Source: Acinetobacter corruptisaponis
GTDB taxonomy: Bacteria; Pseudomonadota; Gammaproteobacteria; Pseudomonadales; Moraxellaceae
Length of the DNA stretch: 64,000 bases
Direction: 5' to 3'
Assembly (NCBI RefSeq): GCF_030053775.1
Contig: NZ_CP125670.1
Span: forward strand, 177,358-241,357
In this document: one piece after another, positions 54,695 through 63,966 of the stretch
Position numbering within the stretch: position 1 is the first letter of the stretch
Layout of the letters: the number at the start of each line of letters is the position of its first letter
The notes under the pieces: generated by a model
The model's database searches: none
What the model was told of the DNA's origin: nothing
The model's input: only the letters and a program-made list of their open reading frames with translations
Made by a program: the position numbers and the translations under genes

Positions 54695-56186
54695 TAAAAA
54701 TCCTGAACCACAATTTGCAGTTATAGTCGCAGGTGGAAATGGTTCAGGTAAATCTACACTAATACAAGAACAAATTTTACCTCGCTTTGAAAAGTTCAAT
54801 TTTGACATTGCCTTTATCAATGCGGACGTTTGGCAAAAGGAACATTTTGGTGAATTTACCAAAGATCCTAGCCACGCTTATGAAGCTGCGAAGTGGGCTG
54901 AACAAGAGCGTCAAAGATATATAGATAATAAAAAATCATTTATAGCAGAAACCGTTTTCTCTCATCCATCCAAATTGGATCTCATCAAAGAAGCCAAAGA
55001 TAAGGGCTATTTTGTAACCTTGTACCATATTCATTTAGACTCTCCTGAACTCGCTTTAGAGCGTATTCAGGATCGTGTTTTGGAGGGTGGGCATGGTGTG
55101 GATGAGGATAAAGTTAGGCAACGATATGAACGTGTTATCCCTCTTATAGCTGAAGCATCTATGTATGCTGATCAAACTTTTGTTTTTGATAACAGTGTCA
55201 GGAATGAACCACATAGTCTTGTAATGGAATTGAAAAACGGTGTTATCCATGATGTCTACCGTGATTTACCAAAATGGGTTGCTACAGGCTATGAAAAACA
55301 ATTAAAAGCTTATTACAATGTTAACCAAGATTCATCTTTGATAGAGAATCTGATAACTAAAGGTGACAATATGAGCTTCATTAAAGAAAAGTTAGGATTT
55401 GATTGGAATCCTGATTTAATGCCGAAAGAAATACCTACCTACCATCGAGCACAAGTAATTCAGAATTTTAACATGACTCTAGCAGAGCATGTTCATGGAT
55501 CTGCTGCTGTGGCAGGTAATCCCTATTCACTGGATGAGATTAAGCAGCTGATAAAAGGCCAATCTGTTGGGGGGCACAGTGTAAGTGACCAAAAGCAAGT
55601 TGTGAATCTTATCAGTGGAGCGAACTTCGTATCTGAATCTGTAATCAACAATACGTTTAGATTGGATAAATCAAATTATTTAGAAATTAATCGATTAGTT
55701 TCTAAAGATGAATCCATTGAAGCAGGCGTATTACGGGGCGAAGGCAAAGAGACAACATTTACGCCTCACGTTGCAATTAGACATAATTATTCTCATAAGC
55801 CTATAAAGACAGAAGAAGATGCTATCAAGTTAAATAAGCAATTTAGTGATGGTATTGCAGTTTTAAATTCAATAAAGAATCCATTAGAAAAAGGAATGGC
55901 TACTTTTCTTTTCGGTTCATTGAACCAATTCACATTTGAGGGTGAAAAGCGCACAGCTCATTTGATGATGAATGGTGTATTGCTTAGTGCAGGTTTGGAC
56001 GCAATTAAGATCCCTCCTGAAAAAGCTATTGATTTCAGACAGAACATGACAGAATTCTATAAAACTCGTAATGCTGACAAAATGATGGATTTCTTGTTAG
56101 AATGCCATCCAGATCGTGAAAATATCAAAAAGGTTCAGCAAGACAAAGATCTTAAGATTGATAACTCAATTACCCGATCTTTCTAG
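54663..56186 (+). CDS. Zeta-type toxin kinase fused to a degenerate Fic domain
   Basis: 507 residues from GTG 54663 (ATG 54681 is possible). Residues 1-220 are a zeta-toxin-like kinase: Walker A GGNGSGKS at 24-31, FINADVW near 53-59, and an Arg-rich lid region. Zeta toxins phosphorylate UDP-N-acetylglucosamine or related sugars. Residues 275-455 look like a Fic fold: SAAVAGN at 280-286 resembles the inhibitory SxxxEGN helix with Glu replaced, and NQFTFEGEKRTAH at 421-433 resembles HPFxDGNGRTxR with the catalytic His replaced by Asn. AAGGTGA (55360-55366) five bases before the in-frame ATG at 55371 could start the Fic part alone. Confidence 0.65.
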   Translation: MSPQQAMTERDKNPEPQFAVIVAGGNGSGKSTLIQEQILPRFEKFNFDIAFINADVWQKEHFGEFTKDPSHAYEAAKWAEQERQRYIDNKKSFIAETVFSHPSKLDLIKEAKDKGYFVTLYHIHLDSPELALERIQDRVLEGGHGVDEDKVRQRYERVIPLIAEASMYADQTFVFDNSVRNEPHSLVMELKNGVIHDVYRDLPKWVATGYEKQLKAYYNVNQDSSLIENLITKGDNMSFIKEKLGFDWNPDLMPKEIPTYHRAQVIQNFNMTLAEHVHGSAAVAGNPYSLDEIKQLIKGQSVGGHSVSDQKQVVNLISGANFVSESVINNTFRLDKSNYLEINRLVSKDESIEAGVLRGEGKETTFTPHVAIRHNYSHKPIKTEEDAIKLNKQFSDGIAVLNSIKNPLEKGMATFLFGSLNQFTFEGEKRTAHLMMNGVLLSAGLDAIKIPPEKAIDFRQNMTEFYKTRNADKMMDFLLECHPDRENIKKVQQDKDLKIDNSITRSF

Positions 56187-56192
56187 AACTAT

Positions 56193-56218
56193 AAATAAGA
56201 CCTTACGAGGTCTTATTT
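56193..56218 (+). terminator. Strong terminator after the toxin-antitoxin pair
   Basis: AAATAAGACCT, TACG, AGGTCTTATTT followed by more T. Perfect 11-bp stem with a tetraloop directly after the toxin stop. Confidence 0.9.
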
Positions 56219-56254
56219 TTTTCAAGATTCTAAATGAACTTGTAAGGAATAATT

Positions 56255-56887
56255 ATGTCAGTTAATGATAACTTTCAAAATAAATTTGAAATCAATGAAT
56301 ATTTGCTACCTAATAAGTATGATTTTAAATCTATTGAAGATTTGTTGTTAAAATATCAGAAAGAGTTTGTAAGTCATATTCAATCTCAGGTTATATTTTC
56401 CGATAATCCAATTCGTTTGCATTCTGATATTTCAAGTTTAATTGATAATATTACTATTTCTAATTGTACTCTAGAAGAACAGGATCATGTTTTAAAAATT
56501 CTTGAATCTAATCATTTCTTAATTAATGCCATGAACCATTCTGGTTTAATGAAAAATGATTATATATCTATCATAAAAAAATATTTTCCATTTCTAAATT
56601 TCGAGTCTGTTGATTTCGTTGAAAATATAAAAAACCCTTACAAGTTTTCAATTTTCCTTTTCGTTATTTTGTATTTAAATAATATTTCTAATAAAAACTT
56701 GCATTGGGCAATTTTACTCATTTTTAATTTCTCATTAATTGCTTCTGGAATTGGCAGTATTCTTTTAAGTGAATTAAAGATTCAGGATTTAAGAAAAATT
56801 CTAAATCAGTTTGATGTAGACAAAAATGCTGATGCAATTACTGTATTTTTATTGGCAAACTTAGGTTCGCAAGTTGAGGCTAATTGA
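56255..56887 (+). CDS. Hypothetical protein with a C-terminal hydrophobic segment
   Basis: A 210-residue protein, not recognised. Acidic N-terminal two thirds, then a hydrophobic stretch (about residues 149-173, WAILLIFNFSLIASGIGSIL) that could be one or two membrane helices. AAGGAA precedes the start at 56255. Its stop abuts the ATG of the TetR gene, so the two are co-expressed and the regulator may control this gene. Confidence 0.55.
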   Translation: MSVNDNFQNKFEINEYLLPNKYDFKSIEDLLLKYQKEFVSHIQSQVIFSDNPIRLHSDISSLIDNITISNCTLEEQDHVLKILESNHFLINAMNHSGLMKNDYISIIKKYFPFLNFESVDFVENIKNPYKFSIFLFVILYLNNISNKNLHWAILLIFNFSLIASGIGSILLSELKIQDLRKILNQFDVDKNADAITVFLLANLGSQVEAN

Positions 56888-57463
56888 ATGAATATGTCAG
56901 TCAGTTATACCATTGATCGTGCATCATCCAAGAGAAGTATAATATTGCAGACTGCTCACAGACTTTTTAGTGAACAATGTTTTGGACGTGCGGGTATCGA
57001 TAGAATTATTGAAGAATCTTCTGTGGCAAAGATGACTTTTTATCGGCACTTTAAGTCAAAAGAGCAACTAATCGAAGCTTGCCTTGAATTTGAAATTGAG
57101 AATCAAATTTCATCTATCAATGCTACTTGTAGTCAACCTCATATAACTTCCTCAATCGAAAAATTGAAAGCTTTATATTCGTGGTTTATTGATCGTGCAT
57201 TTGATTTAGATAATCGATCATGTATTATTAATAAAGCTTTGGCAGAATTAAGCCATCTTCATAACATACATAAAATTGTTATTTGCTATGATAGTTGGAA
57301 GTTTAATTATATTCAGAGCATATTGTTAGAAAATAATGTTACTAATAAAGAAACGCACCATATTTTTTATGGGTTTTTAAATTCCATTTTAATGCCTTAT
57401 AGCTTTAAACCAGATTGGAACTCTGTTGTGAAACAGTTTGATTTGACATTAATTAACACGTAA
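56888..57463 (+). CDS. TetR-family transcriptional regulator
   Basis: A 191-residue protein. The N-terminal TetR helix-turn-helix is clear (ILQTAHRLFSEQCFGRAGIDRIIEESSVAKMTFYRHFKSKEQLI, residues about 19-62, quoted in parts of the domain: GRAGIDRIIEES and MTFYRHFKSKE). The C-terminal ligand domain is divergent. The start directly follows the stop of the 210-residue gene. Its end overlaps the convergent umuC fragment by 15 bp. Large Acinetobacter plasmids are known to carry TetR proteins that repress the chromosomal type VI secretion genes; whether this is one cannot be told here. Confidence 0.8.
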   Translation: MNMSVSYTIDRASSKRSIILQTAHRLFSEQCFGRAGIDRIIEESSVAKMTFYRHFKSKEQLIEACLEFEIENQISSINATCSQPHITSSIEKLKALYSWFIDRAFDLDNRSCIINKALAELSHLHNIHKIVICYDSWKFNYIQSILLENNVTNKETHHIFYGFLNSILMPYSFKPDWNSVVKQFDLTLINT

Positions 57464-58345
57464 TAACTCATCCCAACAGAAAGGATTGCGTGTAACATTT
57501 CCTCTACTCATTGACCAATTTCTATTTGGTAAATAACAAGTACCAAGTGCAAGTTTCTTTTTACCATATTTATTATGTACACCCTCATAAGCAATCATAA
57601 AATTTTCTTTTTTTTCTACAATCTTCATGTCAGTTAATAAATCATAGGTATGTTTGTTTTTCGGTTCAAGTTGAGTAAGTACAACTCCGCATTTTTTAAA
57701 TTTTACTCCAAATTTATAAACATGATTTATCATGTATGTCGATAATTTTACGAAATCCGTAACACAATCACTTGCTTCAGGTAATTTAAAAACAATTGAT
57801 CGAGAATAGTAGGATTCTCGTTTATCAAAATAACTGGATTCTGCGAAAACAGTTATGGTACTGCAAAGCTGTCTTCCTGATCTCAATCGCCTTACAGCAT
57901 CTTGTGTGTGCATACCAATAGCTTCTTTCAAGTCATTTATGTTGGTAACTCTTTGCCCAAAAGACCTCGATGAGATAATCTGCTGCTTATCAGGAGCACA
58001 AGGCTCGATTGGAATGCAGGAGATTCCCTGTAACTCCAGAACTGTTCTGGCCATTACGACACTGAACCTCTTTTTGATCTCATTAGCATTGCTTGCTACT
58101 AGATCCAATACAGTTTTAATATTTAAGTCATTCAATTTTTTTCCATTTTTTCGCCCTACTCCCCATACCTCCCCCACTTCAATGGTTGAATAGAATTGAG
58201 TTTTTATACTTTTATCCATTTCTATGAGATTACATACCCCCTGAAATTCTTTATTGGTTTTGGCAATATGATTAGCTATTTTAGCTATGTAAGTAAGAAA
58301 TATCTTTATTTGAGCTTTGTGTATAAAATATAGATGTTCGTTCAT
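57449..58345 (-). pseudogene. umuC: C-terminal part of a UmuC/DNA polymerase V subunit
   Basis: From about residue 21 the frame matches UmuC: AKIANHIAKTNKEF, VGEVWGVGRKNGKKL (helix-hairpin-helix), SSRSFGQRV and the C-terminal YGKKKLALGTCYLPNRNWSMSRG. The polymerase palm and fingers with catalytic Asp residues, about 150 N-terminal residues, are missing, and the first ~20 residues are foreign. The junction near 58285 marks where the integrase module inserted or recombined. The fragment cannot be a working polymerase. It might still bind the beta clamp if expressed. Confidence 0.8.
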
Positions 58346-58371
58346 ATGTTACTAAACAAAAGGATGGAATC

Positions 58372-59741
58372 ATGCCTAAATATAAAATTATAAAAGGTGG
58401 TGAAAAGTATCCAATTCATATTGTTGATGAGTTCGGCATACCAAATATTGAATTAATGTTATATTTCAAAACCATAGAAAACAATTACTCTCCAAAAACA
58501 ATACAAACTTATCTTCGAGAACTAGTTTCATTTATTAATTGGTCTGAAACAGATGGAATAGCTGTTAGACAGGGTTGGAACTTTATGGGGCATAATTTAG
58601 AAGTAAGAGAGCTTGTTTCTTACTTTCTAAAAACACAGCTCAAATGTTCATTACAAGTGAGAGATGATAAGTTAGGTTTTGAAGTACAAATTATAAAAAG
58701 AACACAGTTGGCTCCTAAGAAAAGCTTGAACCATCTATTGGCTGCTCTCACATCATTCTATCGCGTATTGAAAAAAGCTAATTTGTATCATTATGAAAAT
58801 CCAATGATTGGTGATAATGCTAAAGCATTAATTCAAGCCGAAAGATATAAAAAAATTGCCACATTTAAAGAAGTAATAGGAAGATCCCCTATGCCTGCTG
58901 CAAGTGGTGTAGATAGTTTCCAAACTCAAAGACTATCGGCTGCATACTTCAGAATTAATGGAAGAAATGAATGGAGACCAACAATAATTAGGATCAATTA
59001 TTACAACAATCAGTGCTCTCTGCTGGAGAGAGTTGGGGGTGGAACATACGTGAATTCGCTTTAGTGCATATATTATTTGATACAGGTTGCAGAGTACATG
59101 AAGCCTGCGAAATTACTATAGGCGATTGGCAGCACTCCCATTTTGGTCGGGAAATTCGCGCAATTAATAAAGGTAGCTTTGGCGTTAGAACAAAAAATTT
59201 ATATCTTTCAGATAGAACAGTAAAAATCCTACGAAAATATGTTGATACAGAAAGATATGTAGTCGATAAACATGGGAGGAAGTTAAGAGATCTAATGAAT
59301 ATGCCAGCACCTATGGCGCATGAAACTCCATTATTCCTAACCTCTATTAATACTAGATTTTCTGAAGATTATTTCAGAAGCCATTTTTGGTCACCTGCTT
59401 TGCTTAAAGCAGGAATAAAACTTCGAATTCACCAGATTAGACACTGGTATGTCACTATGGCAATCAAAAACCTTAAAGACATTTCCAAATCAGAAGAAGA
59501 GTTAGAAAAAAATAGACACATTCTACGTTTACTAATGTCATGGAAAAGCGATATGTTGTCTGTCTATGATCATTCAATTCAATATGCTGACTTACCTAAT
59601 TTTGCCAACCAACTCCACAATAAAATGGAAGAAAAAATAAAGTCAGAAAATTTAATCACTCAAAAAACTAAAAAATCGGACTCCAAAGATCAAGATTCGG
59701 AGATGACCTTAATGCTTAATGAAATGTTATGGAGTAATTGA
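58372..59741 (+). pseudogene. Tyrosine recombinase with one frameshift
   Basis: The first frame (58372-59064) carries the core-binding domain; the second (to 59741) carries the catalytic domain, with Arg in TGCRVHEAC, HQIRHWYVTMAI and Tyr in LSVYDHSI. Loss of one base near 58992-58996 (ATTAGGATC) moves the reading frame; adding one base restores a continuous protein of about 456 residues with DQLLQQSVLSA at the join. It resembles recombinases of Tn554-like or multi-integrase islands. A sequencing error in a short run is possible. Confidence 0.75.
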
Positions 59742-59743
59742 GT

Positions 59744-60710
59744 ATGAGTAAAATACCTCCTAAGCATCACTCAACCCGACGCAGCTTAATCCTAGATGCT
59801 TTGAAAGAACTTCATTCAAAAGGCCAGCCATTTACTAAAAGATGTCTTTGCTTTATCTGGGTACTGTGGCTCCTCAATTTCTAGTATCACTACTCCATAT
59901 ATAAAAGAGGTTGGGGACAATTTATTAAATACCCTAGTTACAAATGATTCAGAATACCAAAGTTGGAGAAATGAATTTCTAACATTGAGAGCTTTTCTAG
60001 CAAATAGCATAAATAGAGAAGCTCTATTTATAAAATGGGCAAATATTAACATTGATTATATTTATCGATCTGGAAAGCTACCTACGCTAACGAATGTTCG
60101 AGAACAGACGGGTAGCTATATATTTATATTAAGAAAAACTTTAGATATCTGGTATGAAAATAAAAAAATTGAAAAACCATATAAGTCTAGAGATGATTAT
60201 AAAAATGCACGCCCTCAAGTAATAGAAGTATTTAACAAACTTTATAGTGAGAAAAAAATTATAACTTTGAGTGTTATTGCAGAACAGCTTCATTGCTCAA
60301 AACAACTGGTAGCATTATATTTAAAAAATACGACTGACGAAATGGCTAACCTCTTATTAGCTCAAGAAGTCAACAATAATTCAGTTTATGAAAGTTGGTG
60401 TTTAGATTTCCTTAGTTTAAGAGCACTACTAAATAATCACAAATTAAGAGTGGATTTATTTAGAAAATGGGTATGGGTTCATATTGACCATATCTATCGT
60501 AATGGAGGGAAACCCAATTATACTGAGGTTCACAAACTAAGTGGTAGTAACGATCGTTTAATTAGAGAAACCTTAGATTATTGGTCTGAAAAGCTAAATA
60601 TACCTATTACAAATAAAGTTCACTGGGTCAATATCACTCTTGATCAAGTCTTAGAACAAGTTGATGATCAGTTAAAATTCATCCCCCTAACCTTTCTAGA
60701 AGATGAGTGA
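59744..60710 (+). pseudogene. Accessory gene of the integrase module, frameshifted
   Basis: The ATG at 59744 directly follows the recombinase stop (TGAGTATGAGT). After about 33 codons one extra A in the AAAA run near 59837-59840 breaks the frame; without it the frame continues (DVFALSGYCGSS) to 60710, giving about 321 residues. The protein repeats a unit of the form FxKWxxxxIDxIYRxGxxPxxxxVxxxSGS at two places (about 95 and 240), probably DNA-binding. It may be a TnpC-like accessory factor. The stop codon lies at the IS3 boundary, so the C-terminus may be altered too. Confidence 0.6.
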
Positions 60711-60749
60711 TATGTGCTGAATTAGCAGGAGACTTTCACTTGGGATATG

Positions 60750-61604
60750 CTAGGCAGCTAACCGATAAAAGTTCTCTGCTATTTGATTTGGCGTTTTAAA
60801 ATCCAAACTCTTTTGAATTCTTCGCTGATTATAAAATAACACAATGTATTTTGTAATATCTGCTTTAGCTTCATCTCTGGTTTTATAGTTGCAATGATGC
60901 ACTAATTCATTCTTGAGTATGCCCCAGAAACTTTCAATCGGTGCATTATCGTAACAGTCCCCACGTTTGCTCATTGAACCTTGAAAATCACATTTTTCCA
61001 GTATCTTTCGATATTCATGGCTGCAATATTGGCTGCCTCTGTCCGAATGAACAATTAAGCCTTTCGTTGGTTTTTGATTACGAATCGCCATAGTCAGTGC
61101 ATTGCAAACAAGTTGTGCGGTCATACGCTCATTTAAGCTATAGCCAACCACTTGTTTCGTGTACAGGTCTTTTACTGCTGCCAAGTATAACCAACCTTCA
61201 GCAGTCCAAATGTATGTAATATCGCTTGACCATGCAAGATTGGGCTTAGTCATTGAAAACTGTTACCCTAGTAAATTTGCGTAGATCGCTCGATTATGAT
61301 CACTCTTCGTAGTTCTTTTGAAACGCTTATGACGCTTACAATACAGCTGGTTGAGCTTTTTTATTTGACGTACAGCATACGTACTGATTTTGATACCTTG
61401 CGCTTGTAAATGCTTAGTTAATCGAATATAGCCATAGCTTTGTTTAGTTTCCTCATGAGCTATTTTGACCAAAATTGTCTGTTGATTTCGCTGAACCAAT
61501 CTTTTATTCATGCCTCGTTTTAGCCAATCATAAAATCGTGACACTGAAACGTGAAGTAATCTAGCCATAAAGCTAATCGGGAATAAATGTCTTTGCTGTT
61601 TCAT
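60750..61604 (-). pseudogene. IS3-family OrfB, copy 2, interrupted by a stop codon
   Basis: Equivalent to the intact OrfB of copy 1, but an in-frame TAA occurs at about 61260 where copy 1 has CAA (copy 1 LLKQQFS, here LLG-stop-QFS). The split gives 113- and 167-residue pieces. The DDE residues all lie in the second piece, which lacks the HTH region. Not functional unless read through. Confidence 0.85.
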
Positions 61605-61615
61605 ATAGGCGTACC

Positions 61616-61915
61616 TTACTGACTTTCTTTCGCAAAGTACGCTGCTGCCTTTTTTAGAAATTCACGTTCCATTTCAGCTGTTTTGAGCTGTTGTTTGAGC
61701 TTTTTATTTTCTTCGAGTAAGGCATTTAGATCAGGTGAATATTGTTTAGTGCCTGCTAAGGTGCCAGTCTTTGCTTTATTATTCCAATTTGAAAGAGTTT
61801 GCATTGAAATGCCAAGTTGTCTGGCTGTTTCCGATACATTGCCTTGATTGGCTTCAATCAATTTTATTGCTTCAACTTTAAATTCTGCGGTGTAAGTCTT
61901 CTGTTTCTTGCTCAT
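61616..61915 (-). CDS. IS3-family OrfA, copy 2
   Basis: A 99-residue OrfA with intact helix-turn-helix and zipper. It differs from copy 1 at five residues (for example Ala/Val at 14 and Glu/Ala at 22). Alone it may act as a transposition repressor, as OrfA proteins do. Confidence 0.85.
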   Translation of the reverse strand: MSKKQKTYTAEFKVEAIKLIEANQGNVSETARQLGISMQTLSNWNNKAKTGTLAGTKQYSPDLNALLEENKKLKQQLKTAEMEREFLKKAAAYFAKESQ

Positions 61916-61981
61916 GGTAAACTCCTGATGAGTGTCTATAGTTTACCAAGTTAAAACCTCCTGTTTTCTCAGCACACATCA

Positions 61982-62178
61982 ATGATATTTCCAATTTACA
62001 TTTACAATATAAGGCTCTCGAACAGAATTATGCACAAGATACTCTTAACCTTGTGATTGCTATTGGCTACCTTAGTAAACTTGTTTCAAATGAAAATATT
62101 AAAAACCATTTAGCAAAGTATCAGTCAGATATTTTATCTGGCTTTGAAACACTAATTAATTCCAATGTAGTTAAGTAA
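61982..62178 (+). pseudogene. C-terminal fragment of a RepB/ParB-like partition protein
   Basis: An open frame of about 65 codons from the IS edge to TAA at 62176-62178. LQYKALEQNYAQDTLNLV followed by AIGYLSKLVSNENIKNHLA is the C-terminal pattern of RepB-type ParB proteins (usual form: EQxYxQDxLNLVxAxGYLxKLLxNxxVxxYL). The N-terminal ParB nuclease and HTH domains are gone. The 258 bp that follow (62179-62435) show only a small CCGAA-TTCGG hairpin. Confidence 0.6.
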
Positions 62179-62435
62179 CAACTCTACAATTTAAATTAAA
62201 GCTTTTTATATCGGATTAATGTTCCCGAATAATATTTTCGGTGGAGATAGTGCCAGTTTAACCATGGAAATAACCCACTATTTTATATAGTTTTTACCTT
62301 AACTAATTCAAATTTACCCCATGTTTCTCATTACCTTTTAGACATTTTCCAATAGGTTAAATTTTTACTCAACAACAATTACAACAGAAAAAGGACTTTC
62401 ACCTAAAGTATTGGAATTTAAAATTTTAACCGCTT

Positions 62436-63110
62436 TTATTTTAATTCACGCTCAAAAAACTCCAACGTACGATTCCATACTACCTGAGCTTCTGGCAAAG
62501 CACGACTAACACTTCTAAAACCATGTGGCATGTTATAGGTATAAGCTTCAACTCGTTCTCCCAATCCCTTAATCAGTTTATTACGCCTTGATGAAGGACA
62601 AATTGGATCAATATTAGACCAGTGCCCTTGAATCAGACGAATACCATCTAGTGTCTCACTTTTAGGAATTCCCGCTCCCTCAATACCCAGTGAATGATGA
62701 TACACTACAGGTGCTAGCATATCCTCTCGTTTAGCCATTTGAATCACAAAACCGCCTGTTAGACATTGACCTAGCATCCCCAACCGACCATTACATTGTG
62801 AGTCTGTTTTTAATGCATCTAGCAAAGCGTGCACCTCCTGATTTAGTTCACTATTAGCACTATTTTTTAAAGCAGCAGCTTTAACAAATGCCCGGATACA
62901 ATAACGCATGGCCCCATCAGTAAATAGGTTAGGTACATAAACTAGATAGCCACGGGAAGCAAGATCCTGTGCATCTTCCCGATACACATCTAACAGACCA
63001 AATAGTTCGTGCAGCAATAAAATTCCAGGTGCCCCCTCGGACACATTTGTTGGTGCATATACTTCCACTTCAATATCACGTTTGGGTAATTTGATCTTTT
63101 TTATTTCCAT
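62436..63110 (-). CDS. Dienelactone hydrolase family protein
   Basis: A 224-residue alpha/beta hydrolase. The nucleophile is in GMLGQCLTGGFV (G-x-C-x-G, Cys as in dienelactone hydrolase) and the catalytic His in MPHGFRS. The family opens lactones in chlorocatechol-type pathways; many members have other ester substrates. Cytoplasmic, no signal peptide. It lies 193 bp downstream of a TetR gene on the same strand, probably its regulator. Confidence 0.8.
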   Translation of the reverse strand: MEIKKIKLPKRDIEVEVYAPTNVSEGAPGILLLHELFGLLDVYREDAQDLASRGYLVYVPNLFTDGAMRYCIRAFVKAAALKNSANSELNQEVHALLDALKTDSQCNGRLGMLGQCLTGGFVIQMAKREDMLAPVVYHHSLGIEGAGIPKSETLDGIRLIQGHWSNIDPICPSSRRNKLIKGLGERVEAYTYNMPHGFRSVSRALPEAQVVWNRTLEFFERELK

Positions 63111-63303
63111 AGGAACATCCTGTTAGCCTTAACTAAATGTTACAAGCCTGAAAATTTATATTAAATTAACTTTCTGAAATTTATAACATTAAAAAATAAG
63201 TTCCAAAATAGAACTATAAAAGTAAAAATATTCCTTTTTATCATAGACTGTCAATTCTTTTTTAGAACCTATTCTATTACCTTTTCGCTATACAGCTAAA
63301 ATA

Positions 63304-63939
63304 TTAGCGCAACCCGCACAATACAGATCTAATTAAAGTCTGTTTAATCACATCTTTATCACCCCATGCATATTCAGGAATAGTAATTAAGTTAAAAATT
63401 AATCCTTGTACTGCACAAAACAGTATGTTTTGAATGACATCAGGATCGCCTGGCCCAATTTCACCATCTTGTTGTGCTTGAACGAGGATAACTTTAAATA
63501 AGTCAAATTGTTGTAGCACTAATGAACTATCTACAAAATAATCTTCGTCATCATGTTGCGGACGATCCTCAATTAAAAAAATCGAACGATAATCATCTGG
63601 ATGCGCAAGCCAAAAATCAACATAAGCTAAACAAAGGGTTCTAATACGCTCGCCTGCGTCAACAGATTGGTAACATTCCATCATTTCCACAAAAAGCTGT
63701 GCGAAAATCTCCTCCCAAAGATTTAACAATAGATGCCGTTTACTTGGAAATAATTTATATAAAAAAGCTGGTGAACACTCTGCAAGTACAGCAATCTTAC
63801 GCATAGAAACACCTGCATACCCTTCTGTTGCAAAGAGTTTTTTTGCAGCATTCACAATATTTTTCTTGCTTTCATCCGTTTCTTTTGGATTTCGAGGAGG
63901 TCGCCCCCGAGTAGCATTTGTCAGTTTATCTGTCATCAT
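63304..63939 (-). CDS. TetR-family transcriptional regulator
   Basis: A 211-residue protein. After a Pro/Arg-rich arm (TRGRPPRNPKE) the TetR helix-turn-helix follows (AAKKLFATEGYAGVSMRKIA, then FLYKLFPSKRHLL). The C-terminal domain resembles TetR_C_13-like regulators. A perfect 18-bp palindrome lies just upstream of its start, fitting autorepression. The likely target is its own gene and the dienelactone hydrolase gene downstream. Confidence 0.85.
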   Translation of the reverse strand: MMTDKLTNATRGRPPRNPKETDESKKNIVNAAKKLFATEGYAGVSMRKIAVLAECSPAFLYKLFPSKRHLLLNLWEEIFAQLFVEMMECYQSVDAGERIRTLCLAYVDFWLAHPDDYRSIFLIEDRPQHDDEDYFVDSSLVLQQFDLFKVILVQAQQDGEIGPGDPDVIQNILFCAVQGLIFNLITIPEYAWGDKDVIKQTLIRSVLCGLR

Positions 63940-63948
63940 GGCTTGTTT

Positions 63949-63966
63949 TCGTAAACGCGTTTACGA
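63949..63966. promoter_or_regulatory. TetR-type operator palindrome
   Basis: TCGTAAACGCGTTTACGA: a perfect 18-bp palindrome 10 bases upstream of the TetR start codon. Length and symmetry fit a TetR dimer site. Confidence 0.75.

Larger units (their letters stand above)
60708..61981 (-). mobile_element. IS3-family insertion sequence, copy 2 (1274 bp)
   Basis: Ends TGATATGTGCT (60708) and AGCACACATCA (61981); same length and orientation as 51190-52463 but diverged at many positions, including five in OrfA. No target duplication. Together the two copies bracket 8.2 kb in direct orientation. Confidence 0.85.

Noticed and set aside
51190..61981. Active composite transposon
   Set aside because: The two IS copies are diverged, copy 2 has a broken transposase, and there is no target duplication at the outer ends.
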